Made by a program: the position numbers and the translations under genes. A DNA stretch of 40,236 nucleotides from an uncultured Acidimicrobiales bacterium (GTDB lineage Bacteria > Actinomycetota > Acidimicrobiia > Acidimicrobiales > SZUA-35), in contig CALHCB010000096.1 in assembly GCA_937930695.1 (NCBI GenBank), positions 1 through 40,236 of the forward strand, written 5' to 3'. How positions within the stretch are numbered: position 1 is the stretch's first letter; every line of letters begins with the position of its first letter. This document shows, in pieces, positions 16,847 to 25,317 of this stretch. The notes beneath the pieces were generated by a model. The model did no database searches. It was not told where the DNA came from and saw only the letters and a program-made list of their open reading frames with translations.

Positions 16847-18388
16847 TCAGCGCTCCACGATCTTGAGTCGGACGTTGAAGAAGTTCACGACCACCGAGAT
16901 GGTCAGCGAGCAAGCGAGGTAGAAGGCCATCCAAATGGCGAAGACCGAGAGCGGCTTGCCGGTTTGGTTGCCGACTGTCTGACCAACCTGCACCAGGTCA
17001 GAGAATCCGACCGCAATGGCCAACGAGGTGTTCTTGGTGAGATTCAGATACTGGTTTCCCAACGGCGGAAGCACGATGCGGAAGGCCTGAGGAAGGATGA
17101 CCTTGCGCAACATTTGGGAGCGACGGAGGCCCAGTGCTTGTGCGGCTTCGGTTTGGCCTTTGGCCACCGCGAGAATGCCGCCTCGCACGATCTCTGCAAT
17201 GAAGCTGCCGGTGTAGAGGACAATTGAGAAGAACACCGCAGCGAAGCCGAGCGTCATGTTCAGGCCAGCTGGCCCGTAGTTCGGGAAGTTACCAGCCTGC
17301 ACGATGTCGGGGCGCTTGGCATCCACCGGCCACCCGTTTCGAGCGTTGCCTTCCGGGGTGTCGCCGAACTTGTCTGCCAGAACCTGAAACAGATCGCTGA
17401 ACGAGTTGATGAGCCAGCTCGAGAGTCCGGGCCACAGGGCGAGGAAGAAGAAGCACGCAAACGCTGCTCCCACGGCAGCGAAGATCACTCGAAACCAATC
17501 GTCATCATCGAGTCGGGCAGTGCCAGCGGGTGTGCGGCGTTCGGCGAAGAAGTTTCTGATCCAGCGAGCGGAGAACAAGATTGCAACTGCGCTCAGAGCG
17601 AGCTGCATCGCGATTTCGGGGATCGCTCCGAACGCATCGGAGATCGCTTGTAGGGGAGCGTTCAAGAAACCGAAGACTGGATGAATGAACCATCCGATGA
17701 TTCCGAACACAAGGACAACTGCGGCGGCGTAGCCGAGCGGGAAGGTGTCCTCACCGGTCTGGTCCTTCTTGAGTGTTCGCTGCTTGAAGACCCAGCGGCC
17801 GACAACTGCACCGATCAGGAGGACGACGGCCCACTGATAGAAGCCGTCGGCGATGAAGACCCGAGGAATCGACACGCCCTTGTTGGAGATGTGCAGCCAG
17901 CCGTTGATCGGACCGTTGTCGAGTGCTACTCGCCCCAGGCCGCCAAGAAGGGCAGCCCAGATGAGGATCTGCACGAGAAGCGGAATGTTCCGAAGCGTTT
18001 CGACATAGACGTTGCCGAACTTGCGGACGATCCAGTTGTCAGACAGCCGGGCCAAGCCGATGGCGACACCGAGAATTGTTGCGGTGAAGATGCCAGCTAT
18101 GGCGAGTCGCAAGGTATTGACCATGCCGACCCAAAGGGCTCGTCCGCCCGTATCGGGTTCGGTGTCGATGCCCTCGGAGAGGCTGATTCCTGGATCGATG
18201 CTCAGGAAGTCAAAGCTGGTCGAGATGCCCTTCGCCTTGAGGTTGTCGCCCGCTTCCTTGGAGAGGAACCACATGGCGAACAAGACGAGAAAGAGGATGA
18301 AGAGCTGGAGGGCCCATTTGACGACCACAGCATCTCGATAGAGCGGTGGGCGTTGTTGTTGGGTCGTCGAGAGAGAAGGTGCGGCCAC
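16847..18388 (-). CDS. aapQ: Amino acid ABC transporter permease, AapQ/BztB-type
   Basis: A 513-residue membrane protein. The permease fold is split: the first part at about 85-150 (NTLRLAIAGIFTATILGVAI, then YVETLRNIPLLVQIL) and the second at 370-510 with coupling loop EAAQALGLRRSQ (414-425), LPQAFRIVLPPLGNQ and a C-terminal helix. Between them, about 150-370, lies an insertion with around four hydrophobic segments and hydrophilic loops. Relatives in the Aap/Bzt group also carry an insertion here, but this one seems about 100 residues longer (from memory of about 400-residue AapQ). The start is GTG 18388 with GGGGA 7 bases upstream. A terminator hairpin separates it from the upstream binding-protein gene. 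Confidence 0.87.
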   Translation of the reverse strand: MAAPSLSTTQQQRPPLYRDAVVVKWALQLFILFLVLFAMWFLSKEAGDNLKAKGISTSFDFLSIDPGISLSEGIDTEPDTGGRALWVGMVNTLRLAIAGIFTATILGVAIGLARLSDNWIVRKFGNVYVETLRNIPLLVQILIWAALLGGLGRVALDNGPINGWLHISNKGVSIPRVFIADGFYQWAVVLLIGAVVGRWVFKQRTLKKDQTGEDTFPLGYAAAVVLVFGIIGWFIHPVFGFLNAPLQAISDAFGAIPEIAMQLALSAVAILFSARWIRNFFAERRTPAGTARLDDDDWFRVIFAAVGAAFACFFFLALWPGLSSWLINSFSDLFQVLADKFGDTPEGNARNGWPVDAKRPDIVQAGNFPNYGPAGLNMTLGFAAVFFSIVLYTGSFIAEIVRGGILAVAKGQTEAAQALGLRRSQMLRKVILPQAFRIVLPPLGNQYLNLTKNTSLAIAVGFSDLVQVGQTVGNQTGKPLSVFAIWMAFYLACSLTISVVVNFFNVRLKIVER

Positions 18389-18445
18389 GTAGCGGTCCCC
18401 AGGTGTGCGGCGAGTAGTTCTGAGCGTGCTGCGTACAGCGGGATG

Positions 18446-18479
18446 AAAAAGGGGGGCCGGATGAGTTCCGGCCCCCCTT
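18446..18479 (-). terminator. Rho-independent terminator between aapJ and aapQ
   Basis: On the minus strand, 18479-18467 pairs with 18461-18449 in a perfect 13-bp GC-rich stem around a 5-base loop. It ends in TTTTT (complement of A 18446-18450, two of them inside the stem). It begins 30 bases after the binding-protein stop codon and ends about 58 bases before the aapQ start. This is a textbook terminator. It probably lets most transcripts end after the binding-protein gene, with read-through for the membrane and ATPase subunits. Confidence 0.9.
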
Positions 18480-18509
18480 CTGCATCAAAGGATTGCTATC
18501 GAAAAGAGA

Positions 18510-19676
18510 TCAGCGGGCGGGCGGGGCGTAGATGAGCCCGCCTTCGTTCCAGCGGCCGTTGTTCGACCCTGCGCGGTCAAGACCGACAGGGTTGAGGTTG
18601 CGGGCGTAGATCTCGTCGTAGTTGCCGACCTGGCTGATCACGTTGTAGAAGGCATCGGACGACAGACCCATGAGGCTCTGAAGTTCACCTTCACCACCGA
18701 GGAGGCGGGCGATTTCTGCGTCGCCGTTGGCGAGCGCATCATCGACGTCACCGGAGGTGACACCCTTCTCATCAGCAATGATCGTGGCGTAGACAGCCCA
18801 GTTGACAACGTCTGCCCACTGGGAGTCATTCTGCGCGTAGACCGGGCCGAGTGGCTCCTTGGAGATCGGGGCGGGTGGGAAGATGACCCACTCTTCTCCG
18901 TCTGGCTGCTGCTGAGCCTTCCGACCAACGAGGCCAGAACCATCGGTGGTGATGATGTCGCAAGCACCGCTGATGAAGTTCTCAGTGACGATGTCGAAGT
19001 CCTCGAAGGTGTTGAGCGTGATGCTCACACCGGCGGCCGCAGCGGCGTCAGAGATGTTCTTCTCAGTCGTTGTACCAGCGTTGGTGCAGACAACTGCGCC
19101 ATCAATGTCACCAACACCAGAGGTGCCGGAGAAGCCGTCGGCGGAGCGAGCCATGAGCTGCTGACCGTCGTAGTAGGTGGTCGGACCGAAGTCCATACCC
19201 ACATCGGTGTCACGGCTCTGGGTCCATGTCGAGTTGCGCATGAGCACATCGACGTCACCAGTTTGAACTGCGGTGAAACGCTCGGCGGCGGTCAGCGAAA
19301 CAAAGTTGACGGCTTCGGCATCACCGAGCACAGCGGCAGCAACAACACGGCAGTAGTCAGCGTCGAAGCCTTCCATCTTTCCGTCAGAGTTCGGAACGGA
19401 GAAGGCAACAGCTGCGCCGGAGACGCCGCAGTTGAGTTCGCCGCGAGCGACGACCGCACCAAGAACGCCATCGCCCTGGGTCAGTTCGACGGTGTCGCCG
19501 TCGTCGCCGGAATCATCACCGGAGTCGTCAGAGTCGTCGCCTCCTCCGTCTGTCTCAGCAGAGTCGTCGTCGCCTCCTCCATCGGCGTTGCTGTCGTCGC
19601 TGCTGTCACCGCAGGCGGCTGCCAGCATGGTGAGGGCGGCGAGCAGCGCCAAAAGGCGCTTGAGCGTCAGAGTCAT
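18510..19676 (-). CDS. aapJ: Polar amino acid-binding lipoprotein (AapJ/BztA-type)
   Basis: A 388-residue exported lipoprotein of the family 3 solute-binding proteins. ATG 19676 is chosen because GGAGG lies 8 bases upstream (19689-19685) and the product begins with a lipoprotein signal, MTLTLKRLL, a hydrophobic core and LAAAC with Cys22. An in-frame extension to 19817 lacks this logic. Residues 23 to about 65 are a linker of Asp, Ser and Gly. The ligand domain starts near VVARGELNCGVSG and includes GFDADYCRVVAAAVLGD, FTAVQTGDVDVLMRNSTWTQ and the C-terminal DEIYARNLNPVGLDR. These resemble general L-amino acid-binding proteins (AapJ). It heads the operon and is followed by a terminator. Confidence 0.92.
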   Translation of the reverse strand: MTLTLKRLLALLAALTMLAAACGDSSDDSNADGGGDDDSAETDGGGDDSDDSGDDSGDDGDTVELTQGDGVLGAVVARGELNCGVSGAAVAFSVPNSDGKMEGFDADYCRVVAAAVLGDAEAVNFVSLTAAERFTAVQTGDVDVLMRNSTWTQSRDTDVGMDFGPTTYYDGQQLMARSADGFSGTSGVGDIDGAVVCTNAGTTTEKNISDAAAAAGVSITLNTFEDFDIVTENFISGACDIITTDGSGLVGRKAQQQPDGEEWVIFPPAPISKEPLGPVYAQNDSQWADVVNWAVYATIIADEKGVTSGDVDDALANGDAEIARLLGGEGELQSLMGLSSDAFYNVISQVGNYDEIYARNLNPVGLDRAGSNNGRWNEGGLIYAPPAR

Positions 19677-19904
19677 AGTTACTACCTCCACAGTAGTTCC
19701 CGAAAACATACGGGCTTTCCACCAGTCAATTCGAACAGACTGAATGTGAGCGGAGACACTAATGGGCGCGTCCGCGGCGCGCTCGGCTGACGGAGCAAAA
19801 ACCCACGATGTAAACAACTAGAAATGTGACGTAATAACCACCTAGGGTGGCAATTCGCCGATTCTCGAGTTGTGGTTTGCCTTTTTGCTCGCTCAGCGTG
19901 ATGC
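19677..19904 (-). promoter_or_regulatory. Upstream region of aapJ with CCACC-TAG-GGTGG dyad
   Basis: This 228-base gap has no convincing gene. It lies downstream of the phenylacetate-CoA ligase gene and upstream of aapJ, both on the minus strand. At 19838-19850 is a dyad with 5-base arms CCACC/GGTGG around TAG, about 160 bases from the aapJ start, inside an AT-richer stretch that is the best place for a promoter. It could be an operator or a weak terminator stem for the gene upstream. No sure -35/-10 pair could be assigned. Confidence 0.3.
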
Positions 19905-21200
19905 TCAGGGCTGCCGGTTGTCGAGCGTCCGTTGCAGCTTCCCGCCCTCTGATCTAGGCACCGTTCCGGGTTCGACGAGATCTACTTTCGCACCAATTCC
20001 GAGCGATGACCTCATCCGTTCGGAAATGAGTGCAATCAGCTCAGCATCGGACATTGTCGAGCTGTTCGTCATGTCGCGCTCCCCCCGAATTTTGAGGGTG
20101 TCGAGGGTTCCTTCGCGGTCGACCACGAGTTGGAAGTGTGGGCTGACGCCGTCGATCCCGACGAGCGTGTGCTCGACCTGGCTGGGGTAAACGTTCACCC
20201 CGCGGATGACCAACATGTCGTCGGCTCGTCCAACGACGAAAGACATCCGAGCATGGGTCCGACCGCAGGGTGAAGGCTCGCGTGTGAGCGAGCAAAGGTC
20301 TCCGGTCCAGTAGCGCAGGACGGGAAACGCCTTCTTCGTCAAGCTGGTGAGGACAAGGACACCAGTTTCGCCATCAGGGAGGCGGTCGCCAGTTTCGGGA
20401 TCGACAATCTCTGGAATGAAGTGATCCTCCATGATGACCAGCCCATCGCGGTCAGCGGTTTCACACGAGACTCCGGGCCCCATGACTTCGGAGAGTCCGT
20501 AGATATTGACCGCGATGATTCCAAGCGCAGATTCGATCGCGTGGCGTGTCTCATTGGTCCATGGCTCTGCTCCAAGAACGCCGACACGCAGCGATGATTG
20601 CGGCCCGTTGTCACCGAGCAGTTCGCCGAGCGTGAGCGCGTAGGACGGTGTGCAGCAGATTGCCTCCGGAGCAAAGTCTTCAAGCAACATGAGCTGCCGT
20701 TCGGTGTTGCCGCCGGAGACGGGAACGCAGTTCACGCCTGCGGCCTCTGCTCCCATGTGCATCCCGAGGCCGCCGGTGAACAGGCCGTACCCATAGGCAT
20801 TGTGCAGCATCCAGCCGGGTTCGATGCCAGCGCCGCGCAAACAACGGGCCGTGCATTCTGACCACATCTCGAGGTCTTCAGCGGTGTAAGCAACGACCGT
20901 TGGCTTGCCGGTGGTTCCCGAACTCGCGTGAACCCTCGCCAATTCTGTTCGGTCGACGGCGAGGAGGCCGAAGGGATAATTCTCGCGCAAGTCGGTTTTG
21001 TGCAGGAAGGGGAGGTCCGCGAGATCGTCGAGTCGTTCGGGGTCGGGAATCCCTTCGAGCCGTTCCCGAATCAGCGGGACGTTTGCCCGCTGGTGGGTGA
21101 TGGTCTCCTGGAGTCGAGCAAGCTGGAGCGCCTCCAGTTCGGTTCGCGGCATCGTCTCGATCTCGCGGCGATGGAAGCCAGTTGTCGCTGTGTCGGTCAC
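19905..21200 (-). CDS. paaK: Phenylacetate-CoA ligase
   Basis: A 431-residue adenylate-forming enzyme that activates phenylacetate to phenylacetyl-CoA with ATP. The ATP-binding motif is ASSGTTGKP (about 92-100). Family segments are NAYGYGLFTGGLGMHMGAE, NIYGLSEVMGPGVSCE, YWTGDLCSLTREP and VIRGVNVYPSQVE. Length agrees with the PaaK family. Start GTG 21200 is preferred: GGAG at 21213-21210 is 9 bases upstream and the start falls just after the amidase stop (21217). An ATG at 21251 would overlap the amidase by 35 bases without a ribosome-binding site. It is coupled to the amidase gene. The closely related aryl-acid ligases (for example for benzoate or hydroxyphenylacetate) are possible alternatives. 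Confidence 0.88.
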   Translation of the reverse strand: MTDTATTGFHRREIETMPRTELEALQLARLQETITHQRANVPLIRERLEGIPDPERLDDLADLPFLHKTDLRENYPFGLLAVDRTELARVHASSGTTGKPTVVAYTAEDLEMWSECTARCLRGAGIEPGWMLHNAYGYGLFTGGLGMHMGAEAAGVNCVPVSGGNTERQLMLLEDFAPEAICCTPSYALTLGELLGDNGPQSSLRVGVLGAEPWTNETRHAIESALGIIAVNIYGLSEVMGPGVSCETADRDGLVIMEDHFIPEIVDPETGDRLPDGETGVLVLTSLTKKAFPVLRYWTGDLCSLTREPSPCGRTHARMSFVVGRADDMLVIRGVNVYPSQVEHTLVGIDGVSPHFQLVVDREGTLDTLKIRGERDMTNSSTMSDAELIALISERMRSSLGIGAKVDLVEPGTVPRSEGGKLQRTLDNRQP

Positions 21201-21216
21201 GTTGTTCAACTCCAGG

Positions 21217-22680
21217 TCAGGGGCGGGGGGCCCGGAAGCCGCCTGCGTCATGTTCGCGCAGTTGGGCTTCGAGGGAGATGGCGGCTTGCATCGTGGTTCG
21301 GTCGCCCATGTGTGGCCCGATCAGCTGCAGGCCGATCGGAAGACCATCTGCTGCGGGTGCGCCAGCGATCACGGTTGATGGGAGATAGGGGAGGGTCGAG
21401 ATTCCAGCCCAAAAGAGCTGCTCGTAGTAGCCGATTGTCCTGCCATCGCCGATCGCGATTGTGCGATCGAACCGATCGGCATCGTCATGAGGCCAGGCGG
21501 CTGTGGGGGCAGCGGGACACAGGACGATGTCGTAGTTCTCGAAGAAGGATGCCCACTGGCGTCGAATGTTGCTTCGCTCGAGGTCGGCGGCCAGCCACTC
21601 CTCGTGCGACATGGTGCTGGCAAGCGCAACCCGGGTCCGCCACGACTGATTGGCCGTGCTCGCTGCCTCCCGCAGCGTTTTGGTCCGCAGCGATCTCGCT
21701 TCGTCGGGAGACAGCCCAGAACCAAAGGCTGATCGCAGAATTCGGATGTAGACGTCGTGGGAGTATTCAGTGTCGACAGGCAAGGGCACCTCTTCGACAT
21801 GGGCGCCAGCGTCTGCTGCGAGGGTGGCGGCAGCTCGAATCGACGCCTGAACATCCGGAGAGACAGCGCAGACGTTTTCCTGGGCGACCACTGCGATGCG
21901 AAGTCCAAAAAGCGAGCCTCGTCGTGGCGGGGGAAGGTCCAGTCGATAGCCGTGGGCCTCGGTACCGTCCGGGCCAGCCATCGTGTCGAACAACAGGGGA
22001 AGATCGGTGGCCGACCGAGCCATGGGTCCGATGACAGACAAATCGATGGGGCGCAGGTTCGTGTCGAGTGCGTGGCCAGTCAGTGGGACAAGGCCCCACG
22101 TTGGCTTGTGGGCGGTGACGCCACAGAAGTGGGCAGGGTCACGGAGCGATCCGCCAATGTCGCTTCCCGTTTCGATGCTGGCATACCCCGCAGCCAGCGA
22201 GACGGCGCTTCCACCTGAGGATCCGCCGGGAGTTCTGTCGGTGTTCCACGGATTGACCGTGCGCCCGTACACCGGGTTGTTGGACTGCCAGTCGGCCAGG
22301 GCAACCGGCACGTTGGTCTTCCCGACCAATACGGCGCCAGCATCACGGAGGCGGCTCACCACGGTCGCGTCAGCTTCGGCTGAGTGATGGCGTCGGTCCT
22401 CATATCCCCAGGTCGAAGGAGTGCCCGCGACGTCGATGCCTTCCTTGACCGTCATGGGGACACCGTGAAGTGGCCCGACCGCTTCTCCCGACGCGAGCTT
22501 CTCGTCGGCCTGGGCTGCTTGGCTCCGCGCCGCTTCATCGAGCAAGACGCAAACGGCGTTGAGTTCGCCATCCAAGGCCGCGATCCGAGCGAGGCTCGCG
22601 TCGACGGCTTCAGAGGACGAGATCGCACCGGAGCGAATCGCGTCAGCCGTTTCGGTGGCAGTCATCAGGTGAAGGTCCAT
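21217..22680 (-). CDS. Amidase signature family hydrolase
   Basis: A 487-residue amidase of the Ser-cisSer-Lys family. The catalytic Lys79 is in MTVKEG, the cis-Ser is in PGGSSGGSAV (154/155) and the nucleophile Ser178 in SDIGGSLRDPAHF. ATG 22680 is chosen because homologous sequence begins there; an in-frame start at 22755 adds an unrelated stretch. Neither has a clear ribosome-binding site. It is the first gene of a two-gene unit with paaK, 16 bases apart. That pairing suggests it hydrolyses an aryl-acetamide to the acid that PaaK activates, but the family has broad specificity (amides, nitrile-derived amides, glutamyl-tRNA) and this is inference. It is not GatA, as no gatBC neighbours are present. 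Confidence 0.87.
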   Translation of the reverse strand: MDLHLMTATETADAIRSGAISSSEAVDASLARIAALDGELNAVCVLLDEAARSQAAQADEKLASGEAVGPLHGVPMTVKEGIDVAGTPSTWGYEDRRHHSAEADATVVSRLRDAGAVLVGKTNVPVALADWQSNNPVYGRTVNPWNTDRTPGGSSGGSAVSLAAGYASIETGSDIGGSLRDPAHFCGVTAHKPTWGLVPLTGHALDTNLRPIDLSVIGPMARSATDLPLLFDTMAGPDGTEAHGYRLDLPPPRRGSLFGLRIAVVAQENVCAVSPDVQASIRAAATLAADAGAHVEEVPLPVDTEYSHDVYIRILRSAFGSGLSPDEARSLRTKTLREAASTANQSWRTRVALASTMSHEEWLAADLERSNIRRQWASFFENYDIVLCPAAPTAAWPHDDADRFDRTIAIGDGRTIGYYEQLFWAGISTLPYLPSTVIAGAPAADGLPIGLQLIGPHMGDRTTMQAAISLEAQLREHDAGGFRAPRP

Positions 22681-22786
22681 GGCTGGGCAGAATAGATCTG
22701 GTTCTCTGATTCGAACGAGACCGCCCAGCGGATTGCATCTCTGCTCCCGGCTCACTCCCGAGTGTTGTGTGCCGATAGGAGCATGA

Positions 22787-23773
22787 ATGGTTCAGATCTC
22801 TCGCGTCGCCCGAACCTTCGGTTCGCATCCCCGCTATGCCGCTCTACGGGCATTCGGTCGGTTTGACGCGGTCCGCAATGCGGCGATCAAGATTCGCCAG
22901 CTGCGCACCAGGACCGCCTTTGGTGAGTTCACGAACTCATCGGCTGAACCCACGTTGATCGATCTCTCTGCGTCAGCGAACGTGACGATCGCGGCGGGAC
23001 ACGAGGACGCCGCACGCGCCCTCGCCAAGGAGGCTCGCGAACGCGGCCTTGTCACCGGACTCGACCTTCCGCAAACAATCGTCCGTGAGATCCTGGAGTT
23101 TGCAACGACCGAGCCATGCTTTGCGGATCGAGAGCCAGGTCTGGGATTTCATCTCGGCCGGCGGGAAGATGCACAAGCGGCGATCGGAAAGAACATCCTT
23201 GTCGCCCAGTACTTCAACACGCTCGAGCGCTGTTCCGCCGTTGCCTCTGTTGCCAACGACCCGTTCGTGCGTTCGGTCGCCGGTCACTATCTTCGGAGTG
23301 TCCCGCTGCTCGTGGGAGTCAGCCTCTGGTGGACATTCCCTGTTGAGCCGGCGGAAGGCGATCAGGATCGACATGCCCACCGATTCCACCGGGACCTCGA
23401 CGACTTCGACTTTTTGAAATTCTTCTTCTACATCACCGATGTCGAACCGGACGATGGCGGGCACATCTGCGTCGTTGGATCCCACGATGATTCAGCCGGT
23501 GTGCCTCGGCGGCTGGCCATCCGACGCCATTCCGACGCGGAGATCTTCGAGGCGTACGCCGCACACGACATTGTCGAGCTCACTGGCCCATCAGGAACTG
23601 GCTTTGCCGAGACGACTCGATGCCTCCACAAAGGGCTGACGCCAACCAAGAACCCTCGGCTGGTTCTCCAGCTCGAATTCGCACACTTTGACTACGGCGT
23701 CACCAGTGACGCATGGCCGATGCAAGACCTTCACATGATCACCCTCGATTCAGAATCAGCGGTACCAGCATGA
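22787..23773 (+). CDS. PhyH-like Fe(II)/2-oxoglutarate dioxygenase
   Basis: A 328-residue protein, divergent from the amidase. The iron-binding facial triad can be assigned as His201 and Asp203 in HRFHRDLDDF and His281 in RCLHKGL, with Arg291 (NPRLVLQLEFA) as the 2-oxoglutarate ligand. The first 100 residues are a separate N-terminal region without recognised motifs. AGGA at 22777-22780 supports the ATG at 22787. The 3' end overlaps the methyltransferase gene as ATGA, so the two are likely one functional unit, perhaps modifying a lipid, glycan or small metabolite by hydroxylation and methylation. The substrate is unknown. Confidence 0.75.
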   Translation: MVQISRVARTFGSHPRYAALRAFGRFDAVRNAAIKIRQLRTRTAFGEFTNSSAEPTLIDLSASANVTIAAGHEDAARALAKEARERGLVTGLDLPQTIVREILEFATTEPCFADREPGLGFHLGRREDAQAAIGKNILVAQYFNTLERCSAVASVANDPFVRSVAGHYLRSVPLLVGVSLWWTFPVEPAEGDQDRHAHRFHRDLDDFDFLKFFFYITDVEPDDGGHICVVGSHDDSAGVPRRLAIRRHSDAEIFEAYAAHDIVELTGPSGTGFAETTRCLHKGLTPTKNPRLVLQLEFAHFDYGVTSDAWPMQDLHMITLDSESAVPA

Positions 23774-24831
23774 GCATCACGACGAACCACGACCACGCAC
23801 CCATCGCCGACGGCTCGACTCTTGAAACCGTTGCCTGTGCCGTTTGCGGAAGCTCGGCTGCCGCTCCGGCCCGGATTCGCAATCCCAAGGATGAGTTCGC
23901 AGCGGCCTATGGAATCGAGGGTCGCCGATCAAAATGGGTCGTGTGCTCGGACTGTGGGTTGGTCTTTCAATCGCCCCGCCCAAATGCCGAAGCGGTCGAA
24001 GCGCTCTATCTCGGCGGCGAATATCACGAGGATCGTGGTGGGCTACCCGAGCACTACATCCAATACTCCCTTCGCCGCTCCGTGCCTGCGTTGGATTGGG
24101 CAATGAGCGCCATGAATCTCGACAGCGGTGCGGCGTTGGACATCGGTGCCGGAATCGGTGGAGCGCTCGTTCACCTGGAACGTCACGGATGGACGACAGC
24201 AGGGATCGAGCCTGACGATGAGATGGCCACGCTGGGTCGAACCCGATTCGACCTCGACATCCAGACCGGCTTCTTCTCCGAAAGCACGTACCCAGCCACA
24301 ACCAAGTTCGACTTCGCGTACAGCTGCCATGTGTGGGAGCACCTGACGGACCCCGTCGCAGTCACCAAAGCAGCTCGGGGTGTGTTGAATCCTGGCGGCT
24401 ATCTGTGCATCGTCGTGCCGACGTTCCGACAAGCCAAAACCCTCGCATGGCAGTGTTTCTCGACGCCACACAACTACATGTTCACCGACGTATCGCTCGG
24501 TAATGTTCTGGCGATGTCTGGCTTTGAGGTTGAGGCCTTCGATTACGTGGCCGACGCAGATTCTGAACTGTGGATCCTTGCTCGGGCGGTCGACCAACCC
24601 CAAGAACAGGCAAGCCAAGTCCACGACATCGACGCCGCTCGGGTGGTGGAGCCCGTCGATCGCATCCAACGGGAGCTCGCGCTCGTGCCTCTGCGGGCGC
24701 CCCTCGGCATTGCTGGACGAGCAAAGAAGCACTCGGTGCTTCTTGCAGACGATCCAACTGACTTCGTGAAGCGAGCCTTCCGCCGAACCGGCAACTTCGC
24801 TGCTCGCGCCAATCAGGCAATGCGCGGGTAG
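23770..24831 (+). CDS. SAM-dependent methyltransferase with N-terminal zinc ribbon
   Basis: A 353-residue protein. Two CxxC pairs, Cys23/Cys26 and Cys59/Cys62 (ACAVCGS and VCSDCGLVF), form a putative zinc ribbon as in sugar C-methyltransferase-like proteins. The class I methyltransferase domain has motif I LDIGAGIGG (123-131), an acidic motif II in GIEPDD and the post-motif segment SCHVWEHLTDP. A helical, charged C-terminal tail follows. ATG 23770 overlaps the stop of the dioxygenase gene; an in-frame upstream start at 23713 is less likely. The acceptor is unknown. Sugar or polyketide-like carbon or oxygen methylation are typical of the fold. It is convergent with the thioesterase gene, 30 bases apart. 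Confidence 0.82.
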   Translation: MSITTNHDHAPIADGSTLETVACAVCGSSAAAPARIRNPKDEFAAAYGIEGRRSKWVVCSDCGLVFQSPRPNAEAVEALYLGGEYHEDRGGLPEHYIQYSLRRSVPALDWAMSAMNLDSGAALDIGAGIGGALVHLERHGWTTAGIEPDDEMATLGRTRFDLDIQTGFFSESTYPATTKFDFAYSCHVWEHLTDPVAVTKAARGVLNPGGYLCIVVPTFRQAKTLAWQCFSTPHNYMFTDVSLGNVLAMSGFEVEAFDYVADADSELWILARAVDQPQEQASQVHDIDAARVVEPVDRIQRELALVPLRAPLGIAGRAKKHSVLLADDPTDFVKRAFRRTGNFAARANQAMRG

Positions 24832-24861
24832 TTCTCTTCCCGCCAGGCGTACACCGTCGAG

Positions 24862-25317
24862 TCAGGATCTGGACACACCAGCGGGATCGGGAGGCACCAC
24901 ATCTCCACCGACGGTGATCGTTCGTCCGCGAAACACCGCGATGGTCTCGTGGTGTTCATCGCGAATCGTGACATCGTGAACTCCCAGTCGCCCACGCTCG
25001 ACGATCTGGGTAGCCGTCGCCGTCAGCTCTGTGCCAAGCGACGCTGGGTTGACGAAATCGATCTCTGCTTGGGAAGCGAACGCCCGCGAGTTGGCAGCGT
25101 TTGATGCGAACGCCATCGCTGAGTCGGCGAGCGTGAACAAGAAGCCACCGTGGCAGACCTCGAGTCCGTTCACCATCTCTGGTGTGACGGTCATCGTCAT
25201 GACTGCCTTGCCGACCTCGACGGACTCGATGCGCATGCCGAGCGACTGGCTCGCTCGATCTTGGTCGAACATGGCCTGCGCCACCGTCGCCGGATTGAGT
25301 GGTTCTTGTGCTCCCAT
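24862..25317 (-). CDS. paaI: PaaI-type hotdog-fold acyl-CoA thioesterase
   Basis: A 151-residue single-domain hotdog protein. The active-site segment is HGGFLFTLADSAMAFASN, with His56, the Gly pair and Asp65 as the catalytic acid typical of PaaI. The ASQAEIDFVNPASLGTELTA segment also fits. ATG 25317 gives the normal family length; upstream in-frame sequence is not homologous in appearance and runs into the sodN leader. PaaI removes CoA from dead-end hydroxyphenylacetyl-CoA products in phenylacetate catabolism. The paaK gene nearby on the same strand supports the link, though other acyl-CoAs cannot be excluded. It diverges from sodN across 91 bases. Confidence 0.85.
   Translation of the reverse strand: MGAQEPLNPATVAQAMFDQDRASQSLGMRIESVEVGKAVMTMTVTPEMVNGLEVCHGGFLFTLADSAMAFASNAANSRAFASQAEIDFVNPASLGTELTATATQIVERGRLGVHDVTIRDEHHETIAVFRGRTITVGGDVVPPDPAGVSRS

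Noticed and set aside
19677..19817. N-terminal extension of the aapJ product
   Set aside because: The extension would place 47 residues before a perfect lipoprotein signal and ignore the GGAGG 8 bases before ATG 19676.
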